Source: Rhynchopus sp. YZ270_cl-10 | Taxonomy: Eukaryota > Euglenozoa > Diplonemea > Diplonemida > Diplonemidae | Assembly (NCBI GenBank): GCA_964035575.1 | Contig: OZ037903.1 | Span: 459,001 to 523,000 of the forward strand | Length of the DNA stretch: 64,000 nucleotides | Direction: 5' to 3' | Shown: positions 19,274 to 30,264 of the stretch, one piece after another | Numbering within the stretch: the stretch's first letter is position 1 | Layout of the letters: each line of letters begins with the position of its first letter | Notes under the pieces: model-generated | Seen by the model: only the letters and a program-made list of their open reading frames with translations | What the model was told of the DNA's origin: nothing | Database searches by the model: none | Made by a program: the position numbers and the translations under genes

Positions 19274-22200
19274 TCAGAGTGGGTTTGTTCTGCATACCAC
19301 CTCAACCCCTTGCTTCCATGGGCATGGGTAGAACTTCTTTGAGCCTGCACCTGAGACGGAGCTTCCGTTTGCGTGCGTTGAAATGTTGAAGAGTGTGTTG
19401 GACTTGGGTCTGATGATTTTGGGTTGTGCGATGGATGGCTGGAGTGTGGGTGGGAGGGATGAGGAACGAGACAGGCGCGATGGCTCCGTCTGGTAGGACG
19501 CTGCAGGTGACGAACCACGTGAGTGTGCAAGAGAGTTGCGAGCAGAGCTGCGTGCAGACCTCACCTCGCCCTCCCCACCCGAGGGCACAGAGATGCGCAG
19601 CTTAGGCCCCCGCATCGTGAACGCCTTCGGCTTCTTCACCAGCTGCAGACGCGACCCAGTCTCCCTCTGGTCAAAGGACGTGTCGTTGCTTCTGTTCAGC
19701 ACCATAAAGCCTCTCTCCTCCAGGACAGAGACCAAAGACGCATACTGAATGTGCATGTGGTCGCTGCTCACCTGCGCCTGCTTCTGCGACCGTGTCGTGT
19801 CGGTCAGCATTTTTTGTATTTTTCTGTTCTCCGCCTTCAGAACATTCATCTGGCGGGTGGTTGCCAGGGACGGCACAATGGTGTTGTCATCGGATGACAT
19901 GGAGAAGCAGTCTGCCTCGTCCACAGGCTCGCTTGCGAGGAGCGAGGCGGGGGTCGAGGAGGGGTTCACGATGACAGGAGCAGAGGCGGCTAGGGCGGCG
20001 GCGTTGGCAGCCTTGCGGAGGAGGTCATTCTCGCGCATGAGTTCTTCCATCTGTGCATTCTTCTCGTTGAGAACAGCTGTGAGCGACTCGATGCGCTGCT
20101 TGTAGCCCCACACGTCGCCGTCGCGCTCCTGCGCTTCCTCCAGGAGACGTGCCTTGTCGAGGAGCTCTTGGATGTCTTCTTCTAGCATACGCTTCTCACG
20201 CTTCAGGATAACGATCTGCAGCTGGTTCGAGTCGAGCGAGGCGGTGAGGGAGTGGCACTTCTTGTTGCGCTGCTTGAGGGTGTCGCACAGTGTGGCGTTC
20301 TCCTGCTGCAGCTCCTCGATGACGGCGGTGTGGAAGGTCTCCAGCTCCTGCAGGTGGCGTACATTCGCAGTCGACTTCTTGTGTTCACCGAGCAGGTCAA
20401 GCTGCTGCCGGTGCAGCTGTGTGCAGCGTGCGTACAGCTGCGACGGCGTGAGGTGCAGGTCCATGGAGTCCTTCCCCTCGCTGATGGTCAACGAAAAGAC
20501 GCCTAGCCCTGCACGCGACTGCAGCATCTCGTTTAAGCGCCTCTCCACCTTCGCCTTCTCCTCATGGTTGCTGCGGATCAGGTTCAGCACTGCGGCAGCG
20601 TCGCTGTTGATCGCACGCCTTTCTACGTCGAGATCGATCTTTGTGATGTTCTTTAGGTTGCGTGGCGACAGACAGAACGACGACCCTGAGAGCACGGAGC
20701 TGCTTGGGCTGAACACACCTCCGCCCTGCAACGGGTCTCTGTGGAACTGGATTGACGAGTGGAAGGGGTACAGTGAGATGCTGAGGGCCTCGCCTAGGAC
20801 GGCAAGGATGGTCTGCTTCTGCTCCATGCAGACTTCTACGTCCTCCTCGACGGAGAGGCACATCTGCAGGTTCTCCTCCTCCGCATCGGCAGGTGTGGAC
20901 GTCGTGCACTGCACACCGATCGTGCTCATGCCCGGCTGTGGCGCCTCATTCCGCTTGAACCCCGCCGCAAGCTGCGTCTTCAGGTCTGCGATCTCATGCT
21001 TGAGCTGCTTGATCACAGCAATCTTCTTATCATCCCCGCGGTAGATGTGATTCACAATCCCCTTCGCCTTCAGAGTGTAGCGCAATGTGGACAGCGTCTC
21101 CTCCATATTGTCGACATGAGGTGAGACAGTCCCGATCATCGCAGTGCGTGAGTTGCCTCCAAGACATTCTGACAATATCCATGTCAACTTAGACTCACGG
21201 TACGGCGGCAGCAGCTTCGTCTTCCGCTTCACGTTGTCGATCAGAGTGTCGATCACGCGACGGAGAATGACGAGACTCAAATTGATGGACGACATTTCCA
21301 TTGTGTTTGTGTTGTATGCGGCTTGCTTGGCGCGTGGTGTACCTTTGTGGTGGTCGTCCTTTTCCTTCTCGTATTTGTCATGCTTATCATGTTTGTCATG
21401 TTTGTCGTGCCCCCTCTCACTGACGGGCGAGGTGAGCTCTTCATGTCCAATCTTGTTGTCTGCGTCACTGAGAATATTGAAGCTTCCCAGCGAGGTCAAC
21501 GGTGCAGTGCTGTTGTCGTGCACTGTGTGCACAGGGTTTGCACCGGGCAGGCCGCCCTGGCGCTCGGATCCGGCCAAGTCTATGAGGCTGATGCGGCTGG
21601 TGACGGTGGCGACAGCGTGTCCAGTGTGCTCGAGGAGCTCCTCTGTCTCCTTCTCGGCCTGCACAATGTTGATCTGGAAGATGGCGTGGCTCCGCGAGGA
21701 ACGTTCGTTGTGGTACGTCATCCCCGATGTGCGCTCCCGCCCACCCCTCCGCAGCAGCCGCAACGCCTGCTGCGCATTCGTGACCTCAAACGACGACAGC
21801 CCCTCCACAAAGGGCCCCGTGTGCGGATGAGACCGCACCTTCAAGTCCACGTTGTCTACCTTCGCCGCCCCACCTTCACCACCCAACAGATCCCTCACCC
21901 CCTCCAAATATATCTCCATAAATGAGCACGTCACAGTCGCGTTTTTGTCATATTCTGGTGCATCTAGACGCATGAAGAGATCTTCGACGATGCGCTGCAT
22001 GACACCACTGTTCTCTTCGTCACTTGGGTGTGCCTCGCACGGTGGTGCATTGTAGGAGACAACAGGTGTGGCGGTGTGCGATGTGTTGGGACTGGACAGC
22101 GTGGAGTCGCCTCGCTTCAGGGATTTCATAGAGCAGGACCTGGGTGGCTTGGTGTGCCCGCTGTCGCTGTCGACACTGCCACGTCGTTTGTGTGTCTGGT

Positions 22201-22759
22201 GTGCCGTCACCTCTGCACCCAACATCGTATACGTCTTACCAGAATTAGTTTGCCCATACGCAAAGATGCTGCTGTTGAACCCATTGAGGGCATGCTCCAA
22301 TGCAGGCGCACCTACATCAGCGTACACCGCCTCCTGCCCATCAGTGTCGCAGAAGACTGTGTCGAAAATAAATTTATCTTTCCCGCCTTGGATATGAACT
22401 GAGTTGCCTCCCTGCATGACTCTGACTGTGGGGAGGAGCAGGGAGCGTGTCTGCGCTGCGTCGGCCTTCTCCTTCTGCAGGAAGGGGCGGACCCGGATGA
22501 CTGCTTTGACGCGGGAGGTGCCGTGGGGGTTTGGTGCGGTCTTTGCTTTGCTCTTACGGAAGGACGTCGTGGGAGAGAGGATGCTGTTGGTACTGCTCCC
22601 ACAGGGACGCGGGGTGGACGGCTTCAGGGGTGGTGTACTGGCCTGCCGCATAAAGGCCGACGACGACATATGCCTTTGCATTATACACGGCGACGCAGTA
22701 GCAAGCGGACGACGCAAAGACTGCGTCGAACACGTTGAACGCAACGTCTCAGACACCAT
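19274..22759 (-). CDS. Kinesin motor protein with large motor-domain inserts
   Basis: Single exon, 1161 aa from the Met at 22759; the frame is open further upstream but that part is low-complexity. It is a microtubule ATPase motor. The motor domain begins near residue 65 (VKAVIRVRPF) with P-loop GQTNSGKTYTMLG, switch I NERSSRSH and switch II DLAGSER; all key residues are intact. Two inserts interrupt the motor: about 75 residues after the P-loop (Ser/Thr-rich) and about 70 after switch II that includes HDKHDKHDKHDKYEKEKDD, a short tandem repeat. The stalk (residues about 600-970) has several coiled coils and the C-terminus is Ser/Pro-rich and basic. An N-terminal motor with a C-terminal stalk fits plus-end kinesins; the subfamily is not resolved. 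Confidence 0.92.
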   Translation of the reverse strand: MVSETLRSTCSTQSLRRPLATASPCIMQRHMSSSAFMRQASTPPLKPSTPRPCGSSTNSILSPTTSFRKSKAKTAPNPHGTSRVKAVIRVRPFLQKEKADAAQTRSLLLPTVRVMQGGNSVHIQGGKDKFIFDTVFCDTDGQEAVYADVGAPALEHALNGFNSSIFAYGQTNSGKTYTMLGAEVTAHQTHKRRGSVDSDSGHTKPPRSCSMKSLKRGDSTLSSPNTSHTATPVVSYNAPPCEAHPSDEENSGVMQRIVEDLFMRLDAPEYDKNATVTCSFMEIYLEGVRDLLGGEGGAAKVDNVDLKVRSHPHTGPFVEGLSSFEVTNAQQALRLLRRGGRERTSGMTYHNERSSRSHAIFQINIVQAEKETEELLEHTGHAVATVTSRISLIDLAGSERQGGLPGANPVHTVHDNSTAPLTSLGSFNILSDADNKIGHEELTSPVSERGHDKHDKHDKHDKYEKEKDDHHKGTPRAKQAAYNTNTMEMSSINLSLVILRRVIDTLIDNVKRKTKLLPPYRESKLTWILSECLGGNSRTAMIGTVSPHVDNMEETLSTLRYTLKAKGIVNHIYRGDDKKIAVIKQLKHEIADLKTQLAAGFKRNEAPQPGMSTIGVQCTTSTPADAEEENLQMCLSVEEDVEVCMEQKQTILAVLGEALSISLYPFHSSIQFHRDPLQGGGVFSPSSSVLSGSSFCLSPRNLKNITKIDLDVERRAINSDAAAVLNLIRSNHEEKAKVERRLNEMLQSRAGLGVFSLTISEGKDSMDLHLTPSQLYARCTQLHRQQLDLLGEHKKSTANVRHLQELETFHTAVIEELQQENATLCDTLKQRNKKCHSLTASLDSNQLQIVILKREKRMLEEDIQELLDKARLLEEAQERDGDVWGYKQRIESLTAVLNEKNAQMEELMRENDLLRKAANAAALAASAPVIVNPSSTPASLLASEPVDEADCFSMSSDDNTIVPSLATTRQMNVLKAENRKIQKMLTDTTRSQKQAQVSSDHMHIQYASLVSVLEERGFMVLNRSNDTSFDQRETGSRLQLVKKPKAFTMRGPKLRISVPSGGEGEVRSARSSARNSLAHSRGSSPAASYQTEPSRLSRSSSLPPTLQPSIAQPKIIRPKSNTLFNISTHANGSSVSGAGSKKFYPCPWKQGVEVVCRTNPL

Positions 22760-24131
22760 TTTTATAAGAAGCCCCGCGACAATATACGGAAAAGGGGAAG
22801 AAAAAAAGGGACCTTCCCCCACCCCCCCTCCGTTGGTTGGTTGGAAGGGGGCTCTGATGAAGTGGAGGTGATAATTCAAAAAAAAAGATCGGGTCTTTTG
22901 TTTGTGCGCTCAAAGCCGGGAAAACAAAAAGGTGAAAAAATGTGTTAAACTGAAGTACGGTTGTTGTGGTTAATTGAGTACTCAAAGAAAACAAGCAAGC
23001 TTCTGTTTTTTTCAATCCGTTTTGTTTGCCCTGCAGCGCTGCCTCCAATCTTTTTAGAATTGACAACAAGTTGTTTTATCAAAAAAATATGTGAAATTGA
23101 AATTTAAACCTCTCATGACAGAGTACCTTTGGTAGACCACAGTACCGTGGGGTGGACCCGTAACCATGATTTCTGTCCATTTCGTGGTTTGCATCTGATA
23201 TGCGCTACTCCCACTTTCCATTCATCGGTCAGATGAATGAAAGGATCATTGAAGAGATACAAGGTAATTAGGCCTGGGACCTCTTCCCGTTTCGTTGTGT
23301 TGGGTGAGGCTAGAGTGGAGCAAATCCCTGAGCCGCTGATCTAGGAATTGGAAGAACCAGAAGGAGGTCAGATGCATGGTATGTTGATGGAGAGAGAGAT
23401 ATTCAGAGCGTTCTAGAGAGTGGGTAAGAGAGAAAGCTCGTCGAAGAAGACTACTAATATGTGAGTTTGAAAGGGAAATGATTTGTTTTTTTTTTTTTTG
23501 CATGTACGCTTTTTGGGGGGAGGTGGTAATGGGTACAAAAAAAAGCACACTAAAAAAAAACTTAGTAAAACTGGTCGCAGAAAATATCTAGGTGGAAAAA
23601 AAATTATTGAAAAATGGAGCTTTGTATTGTGGTGCATTTTCCAACAAATTATCAAAATGAGTAAAAGCTGGAAATAATGGAAAAGTGGGCAGGGGACAGG
23701 AGGGGAAATTGCGAAGGGGGGGAAGAGTGTCCATAGGAACAGCTGCTAGAATACCAAAAAAAAATGGTAAATTTCACGCTGGAAAAAACATGACTCTTCT
23801 TCAGGTACTGACCAGCCTTGGGGCTTCCCCCTGTTGGCCGACAACACGCTGTCTCCCAAGTTGCCATTCCTTGAGACAGCTTGCAAATAAAAACACCCAA
23901 AAAAAAATCGCATATGTGGAACACAGTAAACAAGAATGCAAAAGTGTGTTCCAGAGCAAAAAAAAAAAATGCCAGACCGTGCGTACCTCTGCACAACACA
24001 ATCTCGCAAAACCTCTAATGAGAGCACCACAACCCACCCCCACACCTAAACCCTCCTGTTATCCCTCCCCCTTTCCACCCCTCGAATCCTTGAGAACCGA
24101 ACAACGTTGTCCCTCTCTCGCTCTCATGAAA
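22760..24131. other. Gene-free stretch upstream of the kinesin gene
   Basis: Carries a long family A' copy (23096-23340) about 340 bp from the kinesin start codon, consistent with a 5'UTR intron. The rest (23341-24131) is A/T-rich with homopolymers and I see no gene. Confidence 0.5.
23096..23340 (-). repeat. Family A' element, long copy
   Basis: Aligns end to end with 7927-8180. The internal hairpin is perfect here (CATTCATC and GATGAATG arms with a 5-nt loop); the 7927 copy has one mismatch in it. Confidence 0.8.
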
Positions 24132-26423
24132 CTACCTCCGAAGATCTCTTTTTCCAGTGTCAATGTGCATTTTGAGGGCGTTGTTAACACATTTGACACT
24201 GCGGATCTCCTCGTGGTGCATCCGGCAGAGGTGTGACCAGAAGAGACTGAGGTGGTGGCTGTGCTGCGTCTCATGAGCTGCAGTGATGTCTGCACGCTGG
24301 CCAGACTCTGTTGCAAAGAGAAGGTCCCTCTGCATATCCTCCACCGCCATATGCTGAGTCACCGTCTCCTCCTCCAGACCCTCCAGGTCTGCGAGAGAGT
24401 GTGACAGAATGTGGATCTGCCTGTCCTTCCCATGCAGGTCAACCATCGCAGACTCAAGCTCCTTAGAAAGGTGGCTGCAGTCGTTCTCCACCATCTCCAC
24501 CCGTTCAAAGCTGACCCGCAGCTCTTCCTTCAATGTGTCCACCTCCCCCGTCTTCTCCTGCATCTCCGAGCAGTGCCCCACCAAGCCCTTCACCGTTTCC
24601 TCCAACTCACCCACCCGGCGCTGCTCAATGAGAATCTGCCCCTCCAACTCTGCCTCACGTTCGCGTTGCTGTGGGGAACCCTGTGCAGGAGCATTGTGCG
24701 GCTCAGCCTGTACAAGCCCTTCGCACACAGAGGCAAAGAGAGACGACACTGTGTCGCCACTCACATCCCATACACCGATGCTGCCGTCCTCATAAGGTGT
24801 CCAGACGCGACGGATGTCAGCTTCAGCAACCTAAGGTTCAAAGGGTGGTGAAGCAAGGTGTAAAAAGGAGTGTGTATACCTGAATAAGCCCAACCGGGCA
24901 TGACGCTAGTTGCTGTGTACGAGCTGCAGGCCGTGTGTGATGTTCATGAAGATCAAAGGTAATAGGATCCGCAAGCCGCAGAGTACCGTCAGCAGACCAC
25001 AGCCAGACCTATGTGAAAGTGGTGGTGGAGGGAGAATGATGGGGTGCGGTGTGATGAAAAGGTGTGTGGTGTGGCGGGGAGGGGGGTGGTGGTGGTGGTG
25101 GTGTTGGGTCAGTCCATCGAACCATTGAAGAAAGTTATCCTCATGCGCAAAAGCAGTTGGTAATGTAGCTGTAAATTGTATCATCATGTGCAAGAGGAAG
25201 GAAGGGGAAAGTGTGTGTGTTGTCTCAGCCAGGGATAACTGTCAAGAATGGGTAGAATCAAAAAGACCTCGTTTCTCGAGGCTTTCATAAGGGGAAAGAA
25301 GAATCTTAGGATAGGTTGTCATCATGAACTGCAGGGTGTGGAGGCGACACAGCGAACACCAACATCTCCGGAGCGTTTCCCACTGAGTCACGCTATAAGC
25401 AGACACGCACAGTAGAATTTGCACTCCGTTTCTTCTTCTTCGCACACAAAATCGACCTGTCAGTAAGACCCATCGAACAGATGAAAGTATCCTCAAGCAA
25501 AGCTGTCAGTTCTAGTAGCTGGTAGATAATGTTTCATCATTTTGCTTTATATAATATCCACACACATGCACACCACATACCTTACACCCTACCAACGCTA
25601 TACTGATCACTGGCGACTGCAGGGAAAAGCTGTGCAACAGCGAGGCATCTTTGAGCGACGTTATGCAGACAACACCGTCTGTCGAGCAGGACCAGAGCAC
25701 CGAGGCAAACAGGATCATGAGGCACGTCACCAACGAGTCTTCGTGGGGGGAGAAGGTCATGATCTGCCCTGTCACTGTATTGATGGATTTGATGAGGCCT
25801 TGGGTGGCCACGATGACTGAAGAAGCTGACGACGTGAGGGCTGTGATGACAGTCTCCGATCCCATGGAAGGGATCACCTCCTGGGGGATAGGTGTGTCAA
25901 AGTCAAGCGACCACTCCACGACACAGCCGTCCTGGCTAGCAGAGATGAGCGACTCTTTCGATGCCGCCATGAGGTGGACCCCTGCAGAGTGGCTGGAGGA
26001 GTGTTCGTCCACTAGAAGCAGGCCGCTGCGGGCATGGCTATGCGAACCTGTCTCGCCCCCACCATCGAGGTCGACCCGATAGCGCGCCATGCTGCCATCG
26101 ACACACCCCACCCACACCACATCCGCCACCCCAGTGAGACTCAGCATCTCGCTGCTCAGCTCCACCCGCCCCACCGTACGCCCATCATCTGCGTTCTTTG
26201 CAACAAGAACCCTCCCCCCTCCAAGCACCACCACCGTCACCAACGCACCCCTCTGCGTAGTAGGTGGCGTCACATTCGGTGTAGGAGTGGATGTCCCCAC
26301 ATGCTGTGTGTGGGTATGAACCTGTATCCGGCAGCAGCACTGCACCTCCTGCAGCTTCTTTGAAGCAGGTACACGCATGATCTCAGAGATCCCTGCTTGT
26401 CGGAGGGGTGACCCGCTTGCCAT
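24132..26423 (-). CDS. WD40-repeat protein with coiled-coil C-terminus
   Basis: Three exons join in frame: 25581-26423, 24880-25008 and 24132-24830 (556 aa), donors GTATGT and GTATAC. Residues 1-345 show beta-propeller blades, for example TVGRVELSSEMLSLTGVADV, LISASQDGCVVEWSLDF, LWSCSTDGVVCITSLKD, VWLWSADGTLRLAD and SIGVWDVSG. Residues about 350-556 are heptad-rich (LEGQILIEQRRVGELEETVK; ELRVSFERVEMVENDCSHLS). A propeller plus coiled coil suggests a scaffold in trafficking or the cytoskeleton, but I cannot name the family. Intron 1 (25009-25580) contains a complete alpha/beta composite repeat. The last codons run into GTAGTT, so a further exon is possible. Confidence 0.8.
25105..25545. repeat. 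Alpha/beta composite repeat inside an intron
   Basis: Beta unit at about 25110-25186, then the CCTCGTTTCTCGAGG hairpin block, a GTGTGGAGGCGACACAGCG block, and alpha at 25459-25541. It is nearly identical to 34857-35290 and to the ends of the ICL duplication, but here no ICL gene follows. It lies wholly inside intron 1 of the WD40 gene. Confidence 0.85.
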
Positions 26424-26709
26424 TTTTTTCGTTATTCTATTTTGTGTATTTTTCTCTTCCACTTTTGGATACTTTGGGTTGAAGAAGGGGTAGGAGAGGT
26501 GGACAAAAAGAGGGAAATGATAAGGGAGGAGGATGTGTTTGCTGTTCTTATGTGTTCGTTGTTCGTGTTTGTTTTTTGCAGAGTCGATTTCTATACCGAC
26601 ATAGAGCGCGTTATTATTTTGGCGTTGCGGTAGGGGCGAAGGGCGAGGGGGAAGTGGGTGGGGGGTGAAGTCGGAGTTCCTATTTTGTCAAGCCACCTCA
26701 AGCTACCTT

Positions 26710-29225
26710 TCACGCCTTGCCACCGAGAATAGGCATGTTGACCTGTGGGGTTGAGGGATTTAATTGAATATTTGGATCACGCATCACAGAGTATTCTCCA
26801 GATTTATCTTTTATCAGGTGGACTATCTTCTTCGGCTTTAAAACAACGTCGACATACCGAAGCACTGGACCCCTCAAGGGATGGGTTCCAGTTCGAGGTG
26901 ATCGTCTTCCACTGTGTGTAGAACTGAATCGCCTGCTTACCGTAGAAGTTGATGTCTCCTCTGATAGACCCTCTGGAGCCGGTCATGGAGAACATAGGGA
27001 GTGGTACCGGGATTGGGACGTTGATGCCGACGTGGCCTGCGTCGACCTCGTGTTGGAATTTGCGTGCGACAGCGCCGCTTGAGGTGAAGATAGCGGTTCC
27101 GTTGCCATAGGGGTTGTTGTTGATGATCTGGGTGGCCTCCTCGAGACTGTCGGCAGACTGTTGTTGTTTTTTTTTTTTTTGTGGACAAAGTTTTGCAGAA
27201 TAGCTATTTATTAAATGAAAATCAGATCGCTTGATTTTCACGCGTGGGTGACTTTTTCACGAGTTGTTTTACTTCACGAGCGAAGCGAGTGAAGTAATAG
27301 AAACGAGTGAAAGTGGAAAGTCACCCACAAGTGAAAATCTGCCTGATTTTCATTTAATACAATATTTTATTTAACATGGTATAAAGTTGAAGTGGAAAAA
27401 ATGGATGGATGTGCAGAGGCATGGCAATTAAGAGCATAAAAAGGGCAGACGGCTGCAGAAGTGTATTTGGCGAAGCCCCAGATGGTCAAAACACCCGATT
27501 TTTGCGTTTTTTTGCATTTTTGGGTTCCCAAAGACCCAACTCAGGGGTCGAAATTTTCACGAAAAAATGTTATTTTCGTTTTTTGAGATTTTTCGAATTT
27601 TTGCTAAGGCGCTGGCCCATACACAGAATGTACAGGTAGATGAAAATGACCGGGTAATAAATATGTGATGCTCAAAACAGCCCAATTCTTGCTTTTTTTG
27701 ATTTTTTGGTCCCAGAATGGTACCTAGGGTGTGGTGAACAGGCACAAAAAACACTTGTGTGGAAAACCCCACGTTGACCCTGGGCGTGAAATAAAGTCAT
27801 TTTATTTTCACGCCCAGGTTTTTACAGTGCAAAATACACTGTGAAAATAAAATAACTTTATTTCACGCCCAGCCTGGGCGTGAAATAAGGAAAAACCTGA
27901 AAAAAACTCCACGGCTATTTTTTCCACTGAAACTTTATAGCAGTTAAATAAAAACCATACCATGATGCAAAGAACAGGCCCAAAGATCTCCTCAGTGTAG
28001 CACGTCATATCAGTAGTCACCCCGGTGATCACAGTCGGTCCAAGCCAGTTGCCCCCTTCGCAACCGGTGGGGGGGACAATGTTGCGTCCGTCGAGGACCA
28101 GTTTGGCGCCTTGCTCTTCAGCAGTGGCGATGATATCGTATGCGCGCTGCTTGGCGGCGGGGGTGATCATAGGGCCAAGGTCGATGCCTTTGTCAGTGCC
28201 TTTGCCGACCTTCATGGTGGTGGCCTGGCGCACCACGTCGTCAATCCAGTCCTGGCTTTTGCCCACAAAGACCGCAACGGAGAGTGCCATGCAGCGCTGT
28301 CCTGCAGCCCCCATAGAGGCACCCACAAGAGAGTTCACCGCATGGTCCTTCGATGCGTCGGGCATCACCACAGCGTGGTTCTTCGCACCAAGGTTCGCCT
28401 GCACCCTCTTCCCGTTGCCAGTGCCGCGTGCATGGATGTGCTTCCCCGCATTGTCACCCCCAACAAACGAAATCGCCTTAATAGCAGGCGCATCACAGAT
28501 GTAGTTCACCGCATCGCGCGACCCATGAATCACATTCACCACACCTGATATTAAAATGAAATAAAAATTTGAAATGGGAATAATAGGTCAATACCTGGGG
28601 GAACTCCAGCCGCATGGGCCAATTCGACAAGCTTGACGGCTGCGGTGGGGTCGCGTTCAGAGGGCTTGAGGATGAAGGTGTTGCCAGCAACGAGCGCCAT
28701 GGGGAACATCCAGAGGGGGATCATTGCAGGGAAGTTGAAGGGGCAGATGCCTGCGCAGACACCGAGGGGTTGCTTGTAGCTGTAGGTGTCCATGTGGGTG
28801 GAGACGTTCTCGAGGCTTTCACCCATGAGGAGGGAGGGGCCGGAGGCGGAGTGTTCGACGATCTCGAGACCGCGGAATATGTCGCCCTTTGCGTCGTCGA
28901 TGGTCTTGCCTTGCTCTTCGGTGATGAGGCGGGCGAGGGAGTCCATCTCTGTGCGGATGAGGTGCTGCAGCTTGAGCATGACACGCATGCGGTTGCTTGG
29001 CGACACAGTCTTCCACTGCTTGAAAGCGTCGGCCGCGTTCTCTGTTGCCTCGTCCATCTCATCCTGCGTCGCCTGCGGCACCAAAGAGACCAGCTCACCT
29101 GTCGCAGGGTTGTGCACCTCAATCCATTCCGTCGCTGCACTGTTCCTCAACTTCCCATCAATAATCAAAGGAACCTTCCGCACAGTAGACGCCCACCGTC
29201 TGCATGAGTTCAAACCACTTTGCAT
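26710..29225 (-). CDS. Methylmalonate-semialdehyde dehydrogenase (CoA-acylating)
   Basis: Four exons join in frame: 28595-29225, 27961-28544, 26858-27157 and 26710-26742, giving 515 aa, the usual length. It oxidises methylmalonate or malonate semialdehyde to propionyl- or acetyl-CoA at the end of valine and pyrimidine breakdown, in mitochondria. The N-terminus ([17 protein letters not shown]) looks like a mitochondrial presequence. Family features seen: [28 protein letters not shown], catalytic Cys in [22 protein letters not shown] and [10 protein letters not shown]. Intron 2 (27158-27960) is unusually long and holds two foldback elements; intron 1 is only 50 nt. Two family A' copies lie in a predicted 5'UTR intron that ends CATTTCTAG just before the start codon. 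Confidence 0.95.
27209..27359. mobile_element. Foldback MITE in MMSDH intron 2
   Basis: 151 bp with 17-bp perfect terminal inverted repeats (TATTAAATGAAAATCAG) and extended subterminal pairing (GATTTTCAC..GTGGGTGACTTT with AAAGTCACCCAC..GTGAAAATC). TTAA lies within each terminus, as in piggyBac-type TTAA targets, but the target duplication is not proven. The centre has GAGCGAAGCGAGTGAAGT. No coding capacity. Confidence 0.75.
27780..27872. repeat. Long inverted repeat in MMSDH intron 2
   Basis: 32-bp arms starting CTGGGCGTGAAATAAAG and ending CACGCCCAG, with one mismatch, around a 29-nt loop. The loop contains a further arm copy (GCCCAGG) and CAGTG...CACTG. A third arm fragment follows directly (CCTGGGCGTGAAATAAGG). 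Confidence 0.8.
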
Positions 29226-29268
29226 TATATTTAGTTACCCTAGAAATGAAGGTCAAAAAGGGAGAATA

Positions 29269-29358
29269 AAAAGTTTGAAATGTAAAGTTGTTTTTTCGTA
29301 AACAGGATATGACCGGGGGGTGGACCCCAATACAGCCCTCATCCATTTTCGAGGTTTT
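29269..29358 (-). repeat. Family A' element, diverged copy nearest the MMSDH start
   Basis: + strand GTTTGAAATGTAAAG then TTCGTAAACAGG, ATGACCGGGGGGTGGACCCC. The CTCTCGTG core is lost, but flanks match 29366-29462. In minus sense the TTTCAAAC tail is about 29 nt from the predicted 5'UTR acceptor CATTTCTAG. Confidence 0.65.
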
Positions 29359-29365
29359 AAAAAAG

Positions 29366-29462
29366 AGTTGAAATACCAAACCCTCTCGTGAACAGTGTAC
29401 TTTGGTACAATGACCGGCTGTACCGGAGGGTGGACACCCAACCATCCATTTCGTGGTTTACA
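29366..29462 (-). repeat. Family A' element
   Basis: + strand GTTGAAATACCAAACCCTC then TCGTGAACAGTGTACTTTGG, then a GACCGGCTGTACCGG block and CCATTTCGTGGTTTA. Adjacent to the diverged copy at 29269, so two copies are nearly tandem. Confidence 0.75.
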
Positions 29463-30060
29463 TTATAAAAAAAAAATTGGGGAGGGGGAGGGTATGTTCT
29501 GGCGAAGGTCATTGCCTTTGTACCCTGTAAGGGTTAAACGCAGGGAAGAAGTGGTGGTGGTGTGGGGTAGTGCATCAACATCAGCATGAAGGAGTGTAAA
29601 ACAATCTTGTCATCTGGGGTCAGAGTGCAGAGAATACGATGGCCCTAAAGTTTACAATGTTACATTGGTCCAGCTAAAAGTTTCATGGTACCATGTGAAC
29701 AATTTATCATGTAAAGCACCATGTAACTCTGCCGTATAACGTTATATAGCAGTGAATACAAAACACCCCCCTGAGGGGACAGCAAGGTACATTGACCCCT
29801 CTGTGTGGGATAACACAATGGGAATATTCTGTTTGATTTTACAAAAGAAATACCCCGTCTTTAGTCCTTGCAAAAAAAATGCTTTTTACAGGATCAGCAG
29901 GGCTCATTCTAGGTTTGGTTTTGTTCAGATTTGGGGGAAAAATCCAGGTCAGATTCACATTTTTTAGAGCCAGACCCGAATAATATGACCTTTGAACTCC
30001 ACTACCATTTATTTTTTGTCGCTATCTTACAAAAACCTTTGGGGAATGGGAAAGAAAGAA

Positions 30061-30105
30061 AAGTTGAATAAAAGACGAATATGCCTCACGTGCATAACAC
30101 ATCCA
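30061..30105 (-). repeat. Family A-like hairpin
   Basis: In minus sense GATGTG, TTATGC, ACGTGAG, GCATAT, TCGTC, then TTATTCAAC. TATGC/GCATA pair; the loop is ACGTGAG. Confidence 0.6.
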
Positions 30106-30264
30106 AAAGAAAACGAGATCATGCCTCATCGCACCTCTCGGATGCAGGCAAATATCATAAATAAAACAGATCTCACAACACTGCGACAGCTGAGGAGGTG
30201 AAGGGGGGCAGCTCTGAAGGTAAGGAATGGTCCCTCTCCTAACATATAACAAAATTTGTTTCAT

